Counted from the stretch's first letter, positions 35,356-44,827 are shown. The stretch: DNA of 64,000 nucleotides from JBFHIZ01 sp041596215 (GCA_041596215.1 JBFHIZ010000001.1:1-64000); one strand, 5' to 3'. Notes: generated by a model not told the origin, from the sequence alone. Translations and numbers: made by a program.

Positions 35356-36816
35356 ATGTTTAAAAAGAAACCATGTCAGGAAGCTACTTGTATCATAAAC
35401 TATGTAAACAGTATCGTAGAAGGAAACGAAAATCAATTACCCTTACCCAAATATCCCATTCATCAACAAATGTTATCTACATTTGAAAAACTACTAGAAA
35501 ATCAAGAACATATGGCGAAAAATGCGAAGGAAACGATAGACATTGCTGTGTCTTTAAGTGAATTTGACGTACTCATGAAACATTCTTCCGAAAACTTGAT
35601 ATCATTTTCAAAAAATATAGCCAATTTAAGTGAATCGAATTTAGCGATTGTAGAAGAAACAAATGCAAGTATGTCTCAAGTTTCGAATACGATTAAAAAT
35701 GCTTCAGAAACGCTTAATGTTGTGTCAGAAGATTCCAATGAACTAGTAAAAAACAATGAAAAAAGTTTATTAGATTTAAAAAATATAGTTATCTTAAAAG
35801 AAGATGTGATTTCTAGTGCGGAACATATGAAAACAGAAGTGAACACATTGATTAATCTTAGTCAAGAAATCGAAAACATTGTTGCAAGTGTACGTGAAAT
35901 TGCAGATCAAACGAATTTATTAGCATTAAATGCTTCCATCGAAGCAGCTAGAGCTGGAGAAAGTGGAAAAGGATTTGCAGTTGTTGCAAACGAAATTAAA
36001 AAATTAGCCGAAAACACAAAACAAAACTTAGACGGAATGAATAGCTTTGTTAACGATATTCGAACTTCTGCTTCAAATGGCAAACAAAGTATGGAAAGCA
36101 CGATTACCTCCACATTATCCATGAGTTCGAAGATAGATGATGTTAATCATACCATTCATGATAATGTTGGAAAACTTAACGAATCCATTTCTAGCATTAA
36201 TACCATAAAAGAATCCATGCAAGGAATTAGTATTGCCGCAGAGGAAATTAACCATGCGATGGATATATCTGGAAAAGATGCTGAAGAATTAAGTGATCTA
36301 ACGAATACAATCTATGAAGATTCCATGGAATTTAAAAAGGTAGCGGAACGCTTTGGTATTGTCGACAAAAAATTAGCAGAAGTAAATCGAAACAGCATTA
36401 TGAATTTAAAAAATACACAAAATGCACTTTCTAACGAAGAAATTCAAAATATTATAAACAAAGCAATTCTTTCACATAAAAAATGGATGGAAAAACTTTT
36501 TGATATGGTGAATAATATGAAAGTAGATCCTTTACAAACCGATTCTAATAAGTGTGAATTCGGACTATATTATCATAGTATTGATATTACTTATCCAACA
36601 ATTATTGAAAATTGGAAACTTATTGATAAAAACCATCATAATTTACACAATACTGGACAATTAGCTATTGAAGCAATTCAAAATAAAGATGCAAAAATGG
36701 CAAATGCATATTATGAAGAATGCAAACAGTATGGTTCTACTGTAATAGAAATACTTAATGAAGTTCAAAAAAGCATTACAAATGCTACTGAAAATGGCAT
36801 TGAAATTTTCAAATAA
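35356..36816 (+). CDS. Soluble methyl-accepting chemotaxis protein with C-terminal CZB zinc-binding domain
   Basis: 486 residues with no membrane segment, so a cytoplasmic chemoreceptor. The signalling hairpin is classic: REIADQTNLLALNASIEAAR then GESGKGFAVVANEIKKLAE (about 180-218). The C-terminus has a chemoreceptor zinc-binding (CZB) pattern: H374-K-K-W, C400-E-F-G, then H427/H428 and H431 (HxxxH), the 3-His/1-Cys zinc ligand set. Family members sense zinc or oxidants such as hypochlorite. A membrane HD-GYP protein follows after 59 bases, suggesting linkage of chemotaxis to c-di-GMP. Confidence 0.9.
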   Translation: MFKKKPCQEATCIINYVNSIVEGNENQLPLPKYPIHQQMLSTFEKLLENQEHMAKNAKETIDIAVSLSEFDVLMKHSSENLISFSKNIANLSESNLAIVEETNASMSQVSNTIKNASETLNVVSEDSNELVKNNEKSLLDLKNIVILKEDVISSAEHMKTEVNTLINLSQEIENIVASVREIADQTNLLALNASIEAARAGESGKGFAVVANEIKKLAENTKQNLDGMNSFVNDIRTSASNGKQSMESTITSTLSMSSKIDDVNHTIHDNVGKLNESISSINTIKESMQGISIAAEEINHAMDISGKDAEELSDLTNTIYEDSMEFKKVAERFGIVDKKLAEVNRNSIMNLKNTQNALSNEEIQNIINKAILSHKKWMEKLFDMVNNMKVDPLQTDSNKCEFGLYYHSIDITYPTIIENWKLIDKNHHNLHNTGQLAIEAIQNKDAKMANAYYEECKQYGSTVIEILNEVQKSITNATENGIEIFK

Positions 36817-36875
36817 ATGTCTCGTTTCCTTATATTAAAAATATAAAATAATTTTATTGTTTTCCTAGGAGAAAT

Positions 36876-38783
36876 ATGCACAGTATTAAAAAAATCGTAT
36901 ATATATTAACCGTTACTCTATCTTTAATTATTGTCACTTTAATTTTCACCAATTTTGCAATGCGAAATATTTTTACTTATATTGACGAAACAGAAGTAAT
37001 AAATCATGATATTAGTGATTATTTAGATGGATTAAATCTTCCCATTCGAGTTGCCATAAACATATCAGAGCAAGAGGTAAATGATGATTTAGAAAAAAAA
37101 GACACCTTAAGTAACGCATTAACACAAAATTTAGATACTCTAAAAAAGGATATTGATTTAACCAGCATAAATTTAGAACAAATACTTGATAAACAAAATG
37201 AAAATTTTATTATTTCAACAGGTTTTATTGACTATCTCCAATTTCAAAATGAGATTCAAACAATGATTACCCAATTATCTTTCATTAATGATTCCATTTC
37301 TATCATTGAAGGACGGAATATATTAAGCAATGAAGATTATCTAAAACCATTAGAAGAAACGTATCTGGAACTACTAGATGTGTTTGAAGCCTATAATAAT
37401 AAGCATCTTGTATACTCATCAGAGATTCGATTTTCTTTTATGAATTTTTTTAATATTATATTAATTATTCTTTTTTTAACAATTATAGGATTGATTTTGA
37501 TTATTTTTCGATTTATTCATACGGATCTAAATTTAATAAAAAAAACATATGAACAAATAGAACATCATGATTTTGATGCCAACAAAGTCCTTAATAAGCC
37601 TATTTTTAGTGAAGAAGTTTTAATTCAAAAAACAATAAAAACATATTTTAATAATCAAAAAGCTATTGATTATTTTACACAATTAGTGAGTAAAAATTAC
37701 CTAATTGACGATATTATTGATCATTTATTAGAAATAACAAATGAACTCCTAGGCGTCGATCGCGTTGGAATTGCATTTTACGACAAAAAAACAGACACAT
37801 TAACTGCAGAATATGGAATTGCAAATTATGAGCCACTTTATCTTAATGTTGGTTATCGCGTAAATCTTAAATATAGCTCATTAAAAAATATCATTATTAA
37901 TAAAACTGGATTTATTAATAACGATTTATTATTATCCTCTAAAAAAAAACCAGACAGTGAATCTTTAAATCTAATTATTAAAGAAAAAATTAGTTCTAAT
38001 TTAACCATACCACTAATTTCAGAAAATGAAGTGTTTGGAATCGTTTTTTTTAGTAGCAAAAAAAACAATCATTTTACGCAAAGTAATTATGATTTTACAG
38101 AAAATTTAATTTATCAATTAACAGGCATTCTTAATCGAGCTTATATTATGAAAGTCTTTCTTGTCAAAATGACAAATTCCTTTGCAAGAATTGTTGACAA
38201 AAAAGATATTGAGACAGGCGACCATTTATTACGGATGGTCAAATATTCTGTTATTATTGCTCAATCATTACAAAATTTAAATGTAAATTCGCATAGTATT
38301 GATAATAAAATGATTTTAGAAATTGAACGTAATGCCGCAATTCATGATATTGGAAAAGTTGGTACGCCAGATTACATTCTTAAAAAACCAGGAAAATTAA
38401 CAGAGGAAGAATTTCAAATCATGAAATTACACGCTTCCATCGGGGGTGATATTTTTAAAGAATTAAATAATGAATTTGTTCAATTTAATTTTGATTTTTA
38501 TAAAACAGCAGAAAACATTGCACGATATCATCATGAAAAATGGGATGGGACTGGTTATCCTGAAAAAAGAAAACAATTTGATATTCCGTTAGAATCTCGA
38601 ATCGTTGCACTAGGCGATGTTTTTGATGCAATTACTTCCAAACGAATTTATAAAGAAGCATGGAGCTTTGAATATTCAGTAGAATTTATTAAGTCACAAA
38701 GAGGAAAGCATTTTGATCCCATAATCGTAGATGCATTTATGAATGCAATTTCTGAAATTAAAGAAGTCTATATCAATCGATAA
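36876..38783 (+). CDS. Membrane sensor with GAF and HD-GYP domains (c-di-GMP phosphodiesterase)
   Basis: 635 residues. Two transmembrane segments (about 7-28 and 190-212) flank an extracellular helical domain; a GAF domain follows (about 265-400), then HD-GYP. The catalytic motifs are complete: H-D-I-G-K-V, YHHEKWDGTGYP and GDVFDAITSKRIYK. It should hydrolyse c-di-GMP, controlled by an outside ligand and by GAF binding. Unlike the HD protein at 8.6-9.6 kb, the His of HD is present. A 22-base palindrome lies just past the stop. Confidence 0.88.
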   Translation: MHSIKKIVYILTVTLSLIIVTLIFTNFAMRNIFTYIDETEVINHDISDYLDGLNLPIRVAINISEQEVNDDLEKKDTLSNALTQNLDTLKKDIDLTSINLEQILDKQNENFIISTGFIDYLQFQNEIQTMITQLSFINDSISIIEGRNILSNEDYLKPLEETYLELLDVFEAYNNKHLVYSSEIRFSFMNFFNIILIILFLTIIGLILIIFRFIHTDLNLIKKTYEQIEHHDFDANKVLNKPIFSEEVLIQKTIKTYFNNQKAIDYFTQLVSKNYLIDDIIDHLLEITNELLGVDRVGIAFYDKKTDTLTAEYGIANYEPLYLNVGYRVNLKYSSLKNIIINKTGFINNDLLLSSKKKPDSESLNLIIKEKISSNLTIPLISENEVFGIVFFSSKKNNHFTQSNYDFTENLIYQLTGILNRAYIMKVFLVKMTNSFARIVDKKDIETGDHLLRMVKYSVIIAQSLQNLNVNSHSIDNKMILEIERNAAIHDIGKVGTPDYILKKPGKLTEEEFQIMKLHASIGGDIFKELNNEFVQFNFDFYKTAENIARYHHEKWDGTGYPEKRKQFDIPLESRIVALGDVFDAITSKRIYKEAWSFEYSVEFIKSQRGKHFDPIIVDAFMNAISEIKEVYINR

Positions 38784-38788
38784 ATCAC

Positions 38789-38810
38789 AAAATGTATATA
38801 TATACATTTT
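38789..38810. repeat. 22-base perfect palindrome downstream of the HD-GYP gene
   Basis: AAAATGTATATATATACATT plus two T is self-complementary end to end. It may be the transcript end of the HD-GYP gene or a protein-binding site upstream of the liv promoter, whose -35 starts 15 bases later. No clear T-run follows. Confidence 0.5.
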
Positions 38811-38824
38811 ATAATTGAATTACC

Positions 38825-38853
38825 TTGACAACAAAGATGGATTGCTATATTAT
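38825..38853 (+). promoter_or_regulatory. Promoter of the liv operon
   Basis: TTGACA (38825-38830), 17-base spacer, TATTAT (38848-38853). Transcription should start around 38860, at the edge of a 27-base dyad. Confidence 0.65.
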
Positions 38854-38860
38854 TTAGTGT

Positions 38861-38887
38861 TATAAGAGTTTACAGTAAACTTTTATA
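38861..38887. promoter_or_regulatory. 27-base dyad at the liv transcription start (possible operator)
   Basis: Left arm TATAAGAGTTTAC, centre A, right arm GTAAACTTTTATA: 13-bp arms with one mismatch, which would be a G-U pair in RNA. It lies just after the -10, a position typical of repressor sites; a 5'-mRNA stem-loop is the alternative. The binding factor is unknown. Confidence 0.55.
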
Positions 38888-38910
38888 GTGAAACATAGGA
38901 GGAAGTAAAA

Positions 38911-40125
38911 ATGAAAAAGATTATTAGTATGGTATTAATTCTTGCTATGACTGTTGTTACTTTAACAGCTTGTGGAAATAATACAGCAACAAACAATGAC
39001 GTGAACGGAACAACAAACGTTGTAGAAACCGAAGAAGAAATGGTTTCAGAAGAAACAACCGAAGTATTTAAAATTGGTGCAACTGGACCTATTACTGGGG
39101 GAGCTGCAGTATATGGTCAAGCAGTTATGAATGGTGCACAATTAGCTGTTGAAGAAATTAACGCAGCTGGTGGTATTAATGGGACACCAATCGAATTTAA
39201 TTTTCAAGATGACGAGCATGATGCTGAAAAAGTTATCAATGCTTATAACAATCTAATGGATTGGGGCATGCAAATTTTTATGGGTTCTGTAACATCAACC
39301 CCATGTTTAGCCGTAAAAGAAGAAACTTATGCTGACGGCGTATTCCAAATTACACCATCAGGATCCGCTGTTGATTGTGTAAAATATGACAATGCATTTG
39401 CCGTATGTTTTTCAGATCCGAACCAAGGTATTGCATCCGCACAATATATCGCAGATCATTCATTAGCAACAAAAATCGGTGTTATATATGATAGTTCCGA
39501 TATCTATTCATCAGGAATTTATGCTAAATTCGAAGAAAAAGCAAATGAAGTAGGTCTTGAAATTGTTGCAGCAGAAGCTTTTACTGCTGATAGTAAGTCT
39601 GACTTTACAACGCAATTACAAATTATCAAAGATGCAGGTGCTGAACTTGTATTTTTACCTATTTACTACAATGAAGCTGCTTTAATTCTTTCTCAAGCTG
39701 ATACAGCTGGTTTTGAACCAATTTTCTTTGGTTGTGATGGACTTGACGGTATCTTAGCTGTAGAAGGATTTGATGCAACATTAGCAGAAGGCGTAATGTT
39801 ACTTACACCATTCGCTGCTGATGCAACCGACGAAATGACGGTGAACTTTGTAACAGCTTTTGAAGCTGCTTATGGTGAAATTCCAAATCAATTTGCAGCA
39901 GACGGATACGATGCTATCTATATTATTAAAGCTGCTATTGAACATGCAGGAGCAACAACAGATATGGAAAACTCTGATTTATCAGCAGCTATGTCAACTG
40001 CAATGACTGAAATTTCTGTAGATGGTATTACTGGATTAGGAATGACATGGGCTGTAACGGGAGAAGTTAACAAATCTCCAGAAGCAGTTATTATCGAAAA
40101 TGGTACTTATACAATTTTTGAATAA
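38911..40125 (+). CDS. livJ: Branched-chain amino-acid ABC transporter, substrate-binding lipoprotein
   Basis: 404 residues. It has a lipoprotein signal (lipobox LTAC, lipidated C21), a short acidic/threonine-rich linker (about 25-50), then a periplasmic-binding fold of the Leu/Ile/Val type (IGATGPITGGAAVYGQAV, AVEEINAAGGINGTPIEF, DSSDIYSSGIY). It delivers substrate, probably leucine, isoleucine or valine, to LivHMGF encoded next. A hairpin separates it from livH, consistent with higher expression of the binding protein. Confidence 0.92.
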   Translation: MKKIISMVLILAMTVVTLTACGNNTATNNDVNGTTNVVETEEEMVSEETTEVFKIGATGPITGGAAVYGQAVMNGAQLAVEEINAAGGINGTPIEFNFQDDEHDAEKVINAYNNLMDWGMQIFMGSVTSTPCLAVKEETYADGVFQITPSGSAVDCVKYDNAFAVCFSDPNQGIASAQYIADHSLATKIGVIYDSSDIYSSGIYAKFEEKANEVGLEIVAAEAFTADSKSDFTTQLQIIKDAGAELVFLPIYYNEAALILSQADTAGFEPIFFGCDGLDGILAVEGFDATLAEGVMLLTPFAADATDEMTVNFVTAFEAAYGEIPNQFAADGYDAIYIIKAAIEHAGATTDMENSDLSAAMSTAMTEISVDGITGLGMTWAVTGEVNKSPEAVIIENGTYTIFE

Positions 40126-40154
40126 TCAAATACTCATTTAAATTTATAATTTTT

Positions 40155-40184
40155 GGGGGTTCTCAATATGGGAACCCTCATTTT
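40155..40184 (+). terminator. Attenuating hairpin between livJ and livH
   Basis: A nine-pair stem (40155-40163 against 40171-40179, with two G-U pairs) and loop CAATATG, followed by ATTTTAC. It probably terminates part of the transcription so that the binding protein is made in excess over the membrane components. Confidence 0.6.
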
Positions 40185-40285
40185 ACATAATTATTCCTTT
40201 AAAATTACTTGTTTATCGGTTATGAATTTGCTATTATTATTAAGTATTATTTTTACAAAATAAATTTTAAAAAAGGGGCTTATTT

Positions 40286-41167
40286 ATGAGTTTTTTATAT
40301 TTTTTAATTAGTGGATTAAGTTTAGGAAGCGTATATGCAATTATGGCTCTCGGATATACTATGGTATATGGTATTGCAAAAATGCTAAACTTTGCACATG
40401 GCGATGTAATTATGGTAGGAGGATATGTGATTTTCACTTTAGGAAATACATTTGGTTTGCCTCCATTTCTTTCTATTCTTATTGCAGTTATTGTATGTAC
40501 TTCATTAGGAATGTTAATTGAAAGAGTCGCATATAAACCTTTACGATCAGCTCCACCACTCGCAGTATTAATTACGGCAATTGGAGTTAGTTATCTGTTG
40601 CAAAATTTAGCATTACTTATTTTTGGAAGCAATACTCGAATTTTTACTTCTGTTGTAAATCTTCCAACCATTGAACTTGCAAATGGACAACTTCCAATTA
40701 CAGGTGAAACACAAGTTACTATTGTCGCTTGTATTATTATTATGATTGTGCTTACAATTTTTATCAAACGTACGAAACCGGGTCAAGCAATGCTTGCTGT
40801 TTCTGAAGATAAAGGTGCCGCAGAATTAATGGGTGTAAATGTAAATGCAACGATTGCCCTTACTTTTGCAATTGGTTCTGCACTTGCTGCAATTGCTAGT
40901 GCTTTACTTTGCTCGGCATATCAAACATTAACTCCATATACCGGTGCAATGCCAGGAATCAAAGCGTTTGTTGCCGCAGTCTTTGGCGGAATCGGATCCA
41001 TACCTGGTGCTTTATTAGGAGGCCTATTATTAGGTGTCATTGAAAATTTAGCAAAAGGTTTGATTTCATCACAAGTTGCAGATGCCATCGTTTTTGGAGT
41101 GCTTATATTAGTTCTATTAATCAAACCTACCGGTATACTCGGTAAAAAAATCCACGAGAAAGTGTAG
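40286..41167 (+). CDS. livH: Branched-chain amino-acid ABC transporter permease LivH
   Basis: 293 residues with about eight membrane helices. Characteristic LivH sequences are SGLSLGSVYAIMALGYTMVYGIAKMLNFAHGD and the coupling region near AVFGGIGSIPGALLGGLLLGV. It forms the transmembrane pore with LivM, whose gene begins eight bases downstream. The Shine-Dalgarno is AAGGGG. Confidence 0.95.
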   Translation: MSFLYFLISGLSLGSVYAIMALGYTMVYGIAKMLNFAHGDVIMVGGYVIFTLGNTFGLPPFLSILIAVIVCTSLGMLIERVAYKPLRSAPPLAVLITAIGVSYLLQNLALLIFGSNTRIFTSVVNLPTIELANGQLPITGETQVTIVACIIIMIVLTIFIKRTKPGQAMLAVSEDKGAAELMGVNVNATIALTFAIGSALAAIASALLCSAYQTLTPYTGAMPGIKAFVAAVFGGIGSIPGALLGGLLLGVIENLAKGLISSQVADAIVFGVLILVLLIKPTGILGKKIHEKV

Positions 41168-41175
41168 GTGCAATC

Positions 41176-42273
41176 ATGAAAAATAAACAAATTAATTTTA
41201 AAAAATTATTCTTTAAAAACAACTTACTATTATATATTATTATTATAACCATAGCGGCCATTCTATTACTATTTAATCAACTAGGGCTTGTCAATCGTTT
41301 AACTGCAGGACTGTTTGTACCCTTATGTATATATTCAATTCTTGCCGTTTCCTTAAATCTAACCGTTGGTATTCTAGGTGAATTAAGTTTAGGCCATGCT
41401 GGATTTATGTGTATTGGTGCATTTTCTGGAGCATTTACATCTGTTGCTTTAATAGGAGTCATCGAAAATGGATTTATACGATTTTTCATATCTTTAATCG
41501 TAGCAACCATAGCAACTGCTTTTTTCGGAATCATCATTGGTATTCCTGTATTACGCTTAAAAGGAGATTATCTCGCAATTGTAACCTTAGCATTTGGAGA
41601 AATTATCAAAAATATTGTTAATATTTTATATGTAGGCATCGATTCGGACGGTATACATATTGCAACTTCTGATAAAAATTTAGTATTACTTGATGGTGGT
41701 AGAACAATTATCGCTGGCGCACAAGGAATCTCTGGAACTAAAAATTCCTATGCATCCACATTTATGTTAGGTGTTATTCTATTATTAATTACCTTATTTG
41801 TCATTTTGAATTTAATTAATTCAAGATCTGGTAGAGCAATTATGTCCATTCGTGATAATCGTATTGCAGCTGAATCAATTGGTATAAATATTACAAAGTA
41901 TAAATTAATGGCTTTTTCCATATCCGCTGCGTTTGCAGGTGTTGCAGGAGTATTATATGCACATAATCTTTCTACTTTAACGGCACTTCCTAAGAACTTT
42001 GGTTATAATATGTCGATTCTTATTCTTGTATTTGTTGTGTTAGGTGGAATTGGAAATATAAAAGGAAGTATTATTGCTGCAGTTATTTTAACCGCATTAC
42101 CTGAATATTTACGATTTATGCAAGAATATCGAATGTTAATCTATTCTTTAGTACTAATTTTAATTATGTTATTTAATTGGAGTCCAAAAGCAAAAACATG
42201 GAAAGAACAACATTCTTTTAAAATCCTTTATCAGAAACTATGCAAAAACAAACGTATAAAGGAGGCAAAATAA
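41176..42273 (+). CDS. livM: Branched-chain amino-acid ABC transporter permease LivM
   Basis: 365 residues, about nine membrane helices. LivM features include LSLGHAGFMCIGAFSGA, LRLKGDYLAIVTLAFGEI (the coupling-helix region) and VFVVLGGIGNIKGSIIAA. It pairs with LivH. It ends directly at the livG start (stop codon followed by ATG). Confidence 0.95.
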   Translation: MKNKQINFKKLFFKNNLLLYIIIITIAAILLLFNQLGLVNRLTAGLFVPLCIYSILAVSLNLTVGILGELSLGHAGFMCIGAFSGAFTSVALIGVIENGFIRFFISLIVATIATAFFGIIIGIPVLRLKGDYLAIVTLAFGEIIKNIVNILYVGIDSDGIHIATSDKNLVLLDGGRTIIAGAQGISGTKNSYASTFMLGVILLLITLFVILNLINSRSGRAIMSIRDNRIAAESIGINITKYKLMAFSISAAFAGVAGVLYAHNLSTLTALPKNFGYNMSILILVFVVLGGIGNIKGSIIAAVILTALPEYLRFMQEYRMLIYSLVLILIMLFNWSPKAKTWKEQHSFKILYQKLCKNKRIKEAK

Positions 42274-43035
42274 ATGAATGAAATTTTAGAAGTTAAAAAT
42301 CTCGGTATTTCTTTTGGTGGACTTAAAGCCGTAGATTCTTTTGATATAACCATCAAAAAAGGACAGTTATATGGATTGATCGGACCAAATGGTGCTGGAA
42401 AAACAACGGTCTTTAATTTATTAACCGGTGTTTATACTCCAGATGAAGGAAAAATAACTTTAAATGGCAAAAATATTACTGGTAAAAAAACAACAGATAT
42501 TTGTCATGCTGGTATAGCTAGAACTTTTCAAAATATTAGATTATTTAAAAACCTTTCCGTTCTTGACAATGTAAAAGTTGGTTTACATAACCAATTCACC
42601 TATTCTACCATTGTAGGAATTTTTCGTTTGCCAAAATATTTCAAAGTAGAAAAGCAGATGAACAAACGAGCAATTGAACTATTAAAAGTCTTTGATTTAG
42701 ATCAAGAAAAAGATACCCTTGCTTCTAATTTACCTTATGGAAAGCAAAGAAAATTAGAAATTGCCAGAGCACTTGCTACTAATCCTACACTTTTATTATT
42801 AGATGAACCAGCTGCTGGTATGAATCCAAATGAAACAAAAGAATTGATGGATACTATTCGATTTGTTCGTGATACATTTGACATGACCATACTTTTGATT
42901 GAACATGATATGAAATTAGTAGCTGGAATTTGTGAGGAACTTACAGTCTTAAACTTTGGTCAAGTACTTGCAAAAGGAAAAACAACGGATGTATTAAACA
43001 ATCCAGAAGTTATCACGGCTTACTTAGGCGAATAG
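42274..43035 (+). CDS. livG: Branched-chain amino-acid ABC transporter ATPase LivG
   Basis: 253 residues. Walker A is GPNGAGKT (about 37-44), the signature region LPYGKQRKLEIARALATNP is the variant used by LivG proteins, and Walker B is LLLLDEPAAGMNPNE. It energises uptake through LivHM. Shine-Dalgarno AAGGAGG overlaps the end of livM. Confidence 0.95.
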   Translation: MNEILEVKNLGISFGGLKAVDSFDITIKKGQLYGLIGPNGAGKTTVFNLLTGVYTPDEGKITLNGKNITGKKTTDICHAGIARTFQNIRLFKNLSVLDNVKVGLHNQFTYSTIVGIFRLPKYFKVEKQMNKRAIELLKVFDLDQEKDTLASNLPYGKQRKLEIARALATNPTLLLLDEPAAGMNPNETKELMDTIRFVRDTFDMTILLIEHDMKLVAGICEELTVLNFGQVLAKGKTTDVLNNPEVITAYLGE

Positions 43036-43049
43036 GAGGATAAATTTTA

Positions 43050-43760
43050 ATGGCAATGCTTGAAATTAATGATTTAGAAGTAAAATATGGTATAATTAAA
43101 GCAATTAAAGGGATTTCTTTTACCGTAGAAGAAGGAGAAGTCATAGCCTTAATTGGTGCAAATGGTGCTGGAAAAACAACCATTTTACATGCAATTAGTG
43201 GTTTAATTCCAACATCAAATGGTAAAATCACTTTTGAAGATAATGACATTACAAAATTACCAGGTCATAAAATGGTATATTTAGGAATGGCTCATGTTCC
43301 GGAAGGACGAAGAGTATTCTCTCAATTAACAGTTTTACAAAATTTAAAATTAGGTGCTTATTCTAGAAAAGATAAGGAAGAAATCGAAAATTCTTTACAA
43401 GAAGTGTATGCAAGTTTCCCTAGATTAAAAGAAAGACAAAACCAAATTTCTGCTACTCTTAGTGGTGGAGAACAACAAATGCTTGCAATGGGTAGAGCAT
43501 TAATGTCAAATCCAAAAATCATACTAATGGATGAACCCTCTATGGGGTTATCTCCTATATTTGTAGAAGAAATTTTTTCAATTATCAAAAAAATATCTGC
43601 AAAAGGGACTACCGTATTATTGGTTGAACAAAATGCGAAAAAAGCGCTTTCTATTGCAAATCGTGCCTATGTTCTTGAAACTGGTAATATTATATTAGAA
43701 GGTAATTCCAACAGTTTATTAAATAATGATGAAGTAAAAAAAGCATATTTAGGAGAATAA
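43050..43760 (+). CDS. livF: Branched-chain amino-acid ABC transporter ATPase LivF
   Basis: 236 residues. Walker A GANGAGKT (about 36-43), signature LSGGEQQMLAMGRALM and Walker B IILMDEPSMGLSP. It is the second ATPase of the heterodimeric motor and closes the liv gene set. A cytidylate-kinase-like gene follows after 15 bases and is probably transcribed with it. Confidence 0.95.
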   Translation: MAMLEINDLEVKYGIIKAIKGISFTVEEGEVIALIGANGAGKTTILHAISGLIPTSNGKITFEDNDITKLPGHKMVYLGMAHVPEGRRVFSQLTVLQNLKLGAYSRKDKEEIENSLQEVYASFPRLKERQNQISATLSGGEQQMLAMGRALMSNPKIILMDEPSMGLSPIFVEEIFSIIKKISAKGTTVLLVEQNAKKALSIANRAYVLETGNIILEGNSNSLLNNDEVKKAYLGE

Positions 43761-43775
43761 TAGAGGAGGCTTCAA

Positions 43776-44402
43776 ATGGAAAATTTTGTTATTACAATTG
43801 CTAGAACTTATGGTAGTGGAGGAAAAACCATGGGTAAAATGTTAGCAAAAGAATTAGGAATATCTTATTATGATAGAGAACTCCTTCGAAAAGCTTCAGA
43901 TGAAAGCGGAATTAATGAATCTTTATTTGGTGAAGTTGATGAAAAAGTAAAAAAGAAATCACTTTTTCATTATTTCAAAAAGAAAACAACAGATATTCAT
44001 ACTTTACCACCTGAGAGTGATGCTTTTGTTTCAAATGAAAATTTATTTAATCTACAAGCAAAAATTATAAAAGAAATTGCAGCAAAAGAATCCTGTGTTA
44101 TCATTGGGCGTTGTGCAGATTATCTTTTAGCAGATAAGAAAAATTGTATTCGAATTTATTGTCATGCCCCCCTGGAAAATTGTATAAAAAGAGAAGAAGA
44201 TCTTTCTGGATTATCTAGAAAAGATATTATTAAAAAAATTGAAAAAATCAACAAATTCAGAAGTTCTTATTATAAGTACTATACTGGTAAAAATTGGAAT
44301 GATGCAAATAATTATGATATGTGTATTAATACTGCAAGCATGTCTTATGAAGAAATTATTCGTGCAGTAAAAGCATATATTGAGATTGTGAAAAATAGAT
44401 AA
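43776..44402 (+). CDS. Cytidylate kinase-like family protein
   Basis: 208 residues. An N-terminal P-loop region (ITIARTYGSGGKTMGKMLAKELGISYYDRELL) matches the cytidylate-kinase-like family (AAA_26 type) rather than authentic Cmk. CVIIGRCADYLL and the C-terminal YYKYYTGKNWNDANNYDMCINTASM are family features. The nucleotide substrate is unknown. A paralogue with the same pattern lies at 54.9-55.5 kb. It is the last gene before the rplU promoter. Confidence 0.85.
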   Translation: MENFVITIARTYGSGGKTMGKMLAKELGISYYDRELLRKASDESGINESLFGEVDEKVKKKSLFHYFKKKTTDIHTLPPESDAFVSNENLFNLQAKIIKEIAAKESCVIIGRCADYLLADKKNCIRIYCHAPLENCIKREEDLSGLSRKDIIKKIEKINKFRSSYYKYYTGKNWNDANNYDMCINTASMSYEEIIRAVKAYIEIVKNR

Positions 44403-44409
44403 AAATCAC

Positions 44410-44438
44410 TTGACACATTTTCCTGGAAATGGTAGTAT
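44410..44438 (+). promoter_or_regulatory. Promoter of the rplU operon
   Basis: TTGACA (44410-44415), 17-base spacer, TAGTAT (44433-44438). It drives rplU-prp-rpmA. Confidence 0.65.
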
Positions 44439-44444
44439 ATTACA

Positions 44445-44512
44445 GTATGCCGCATAATGAGGTTTGAAAGACATGTCAATGTCACCACAATTAGCGAGTA
44501 AAATATTAGGAG
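44445..44512 (+). promoter_or_regulatory. Probable ribosomal protein L21 leader
   Basis: The ~70-base untranslated leader between the promoter and the rplU Shine-Dalgarno contains small hairpins, for example GACAT(44471)-GTCA-ATGTC and TATG-CCG-CATA. Its place and size fit the L21 leader known upstream of Firmicute rplU-prp-rpmA. I recognise it mainly by position; a covariance search would decide. Confidence 0.5.
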
Positions 44513-44521
44513 GTGCCACAT

Positions 44522-44827
44522 ATGTACGCAATTATTGCAACAGGTGGAAAACAGTATAAGGTTTCTGAAGGTGATGTTATCAAAGTAGAAAAACTCGATG
44601 TTGAAATCGGAAAAACTTTTACTTTTGACCAAGTTCTTGCTGTGAAAAATGATGAAATGAAAGTTGGTAAAGATGTAGCAGAAGCTACTGTTACTGCAAC
44701 CGTAATGGATCAAGCTAGAGCAAGAAAAGTTATAGTCTATAAATATAAGAGAAAAACTGGATACCACAAAAAGAATGGTCACAGGCAATCATATACGCAA
44801 GTGAAAATCGAAAAAATTAACGCATAA
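44522..44827 (+). CDS. rplU: 50S ribosomal protein bL21
   Basis: 101 residues from ATG 44522 (MYAIIATGGKQYKV), with TAGGAGGT seven bases upstream; the in-frame GTG at 44513 overlaps that site. C-terminal KYKRKTGYHKKNGHRQSYTQ is the rRNA-contacting end typical of L21. First gene of the rplU-prp-rpmA set. Confidence 0.97.
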   Translation: MYAIIATGGKQYKVSEGDVIKVEKLDVEIGKTFTFDQVLAVKNDEMKVGKDVAEATVTATVMDQARARKVIVYKYKRKTGYHKKNGHRQSYTQVKIEKINA

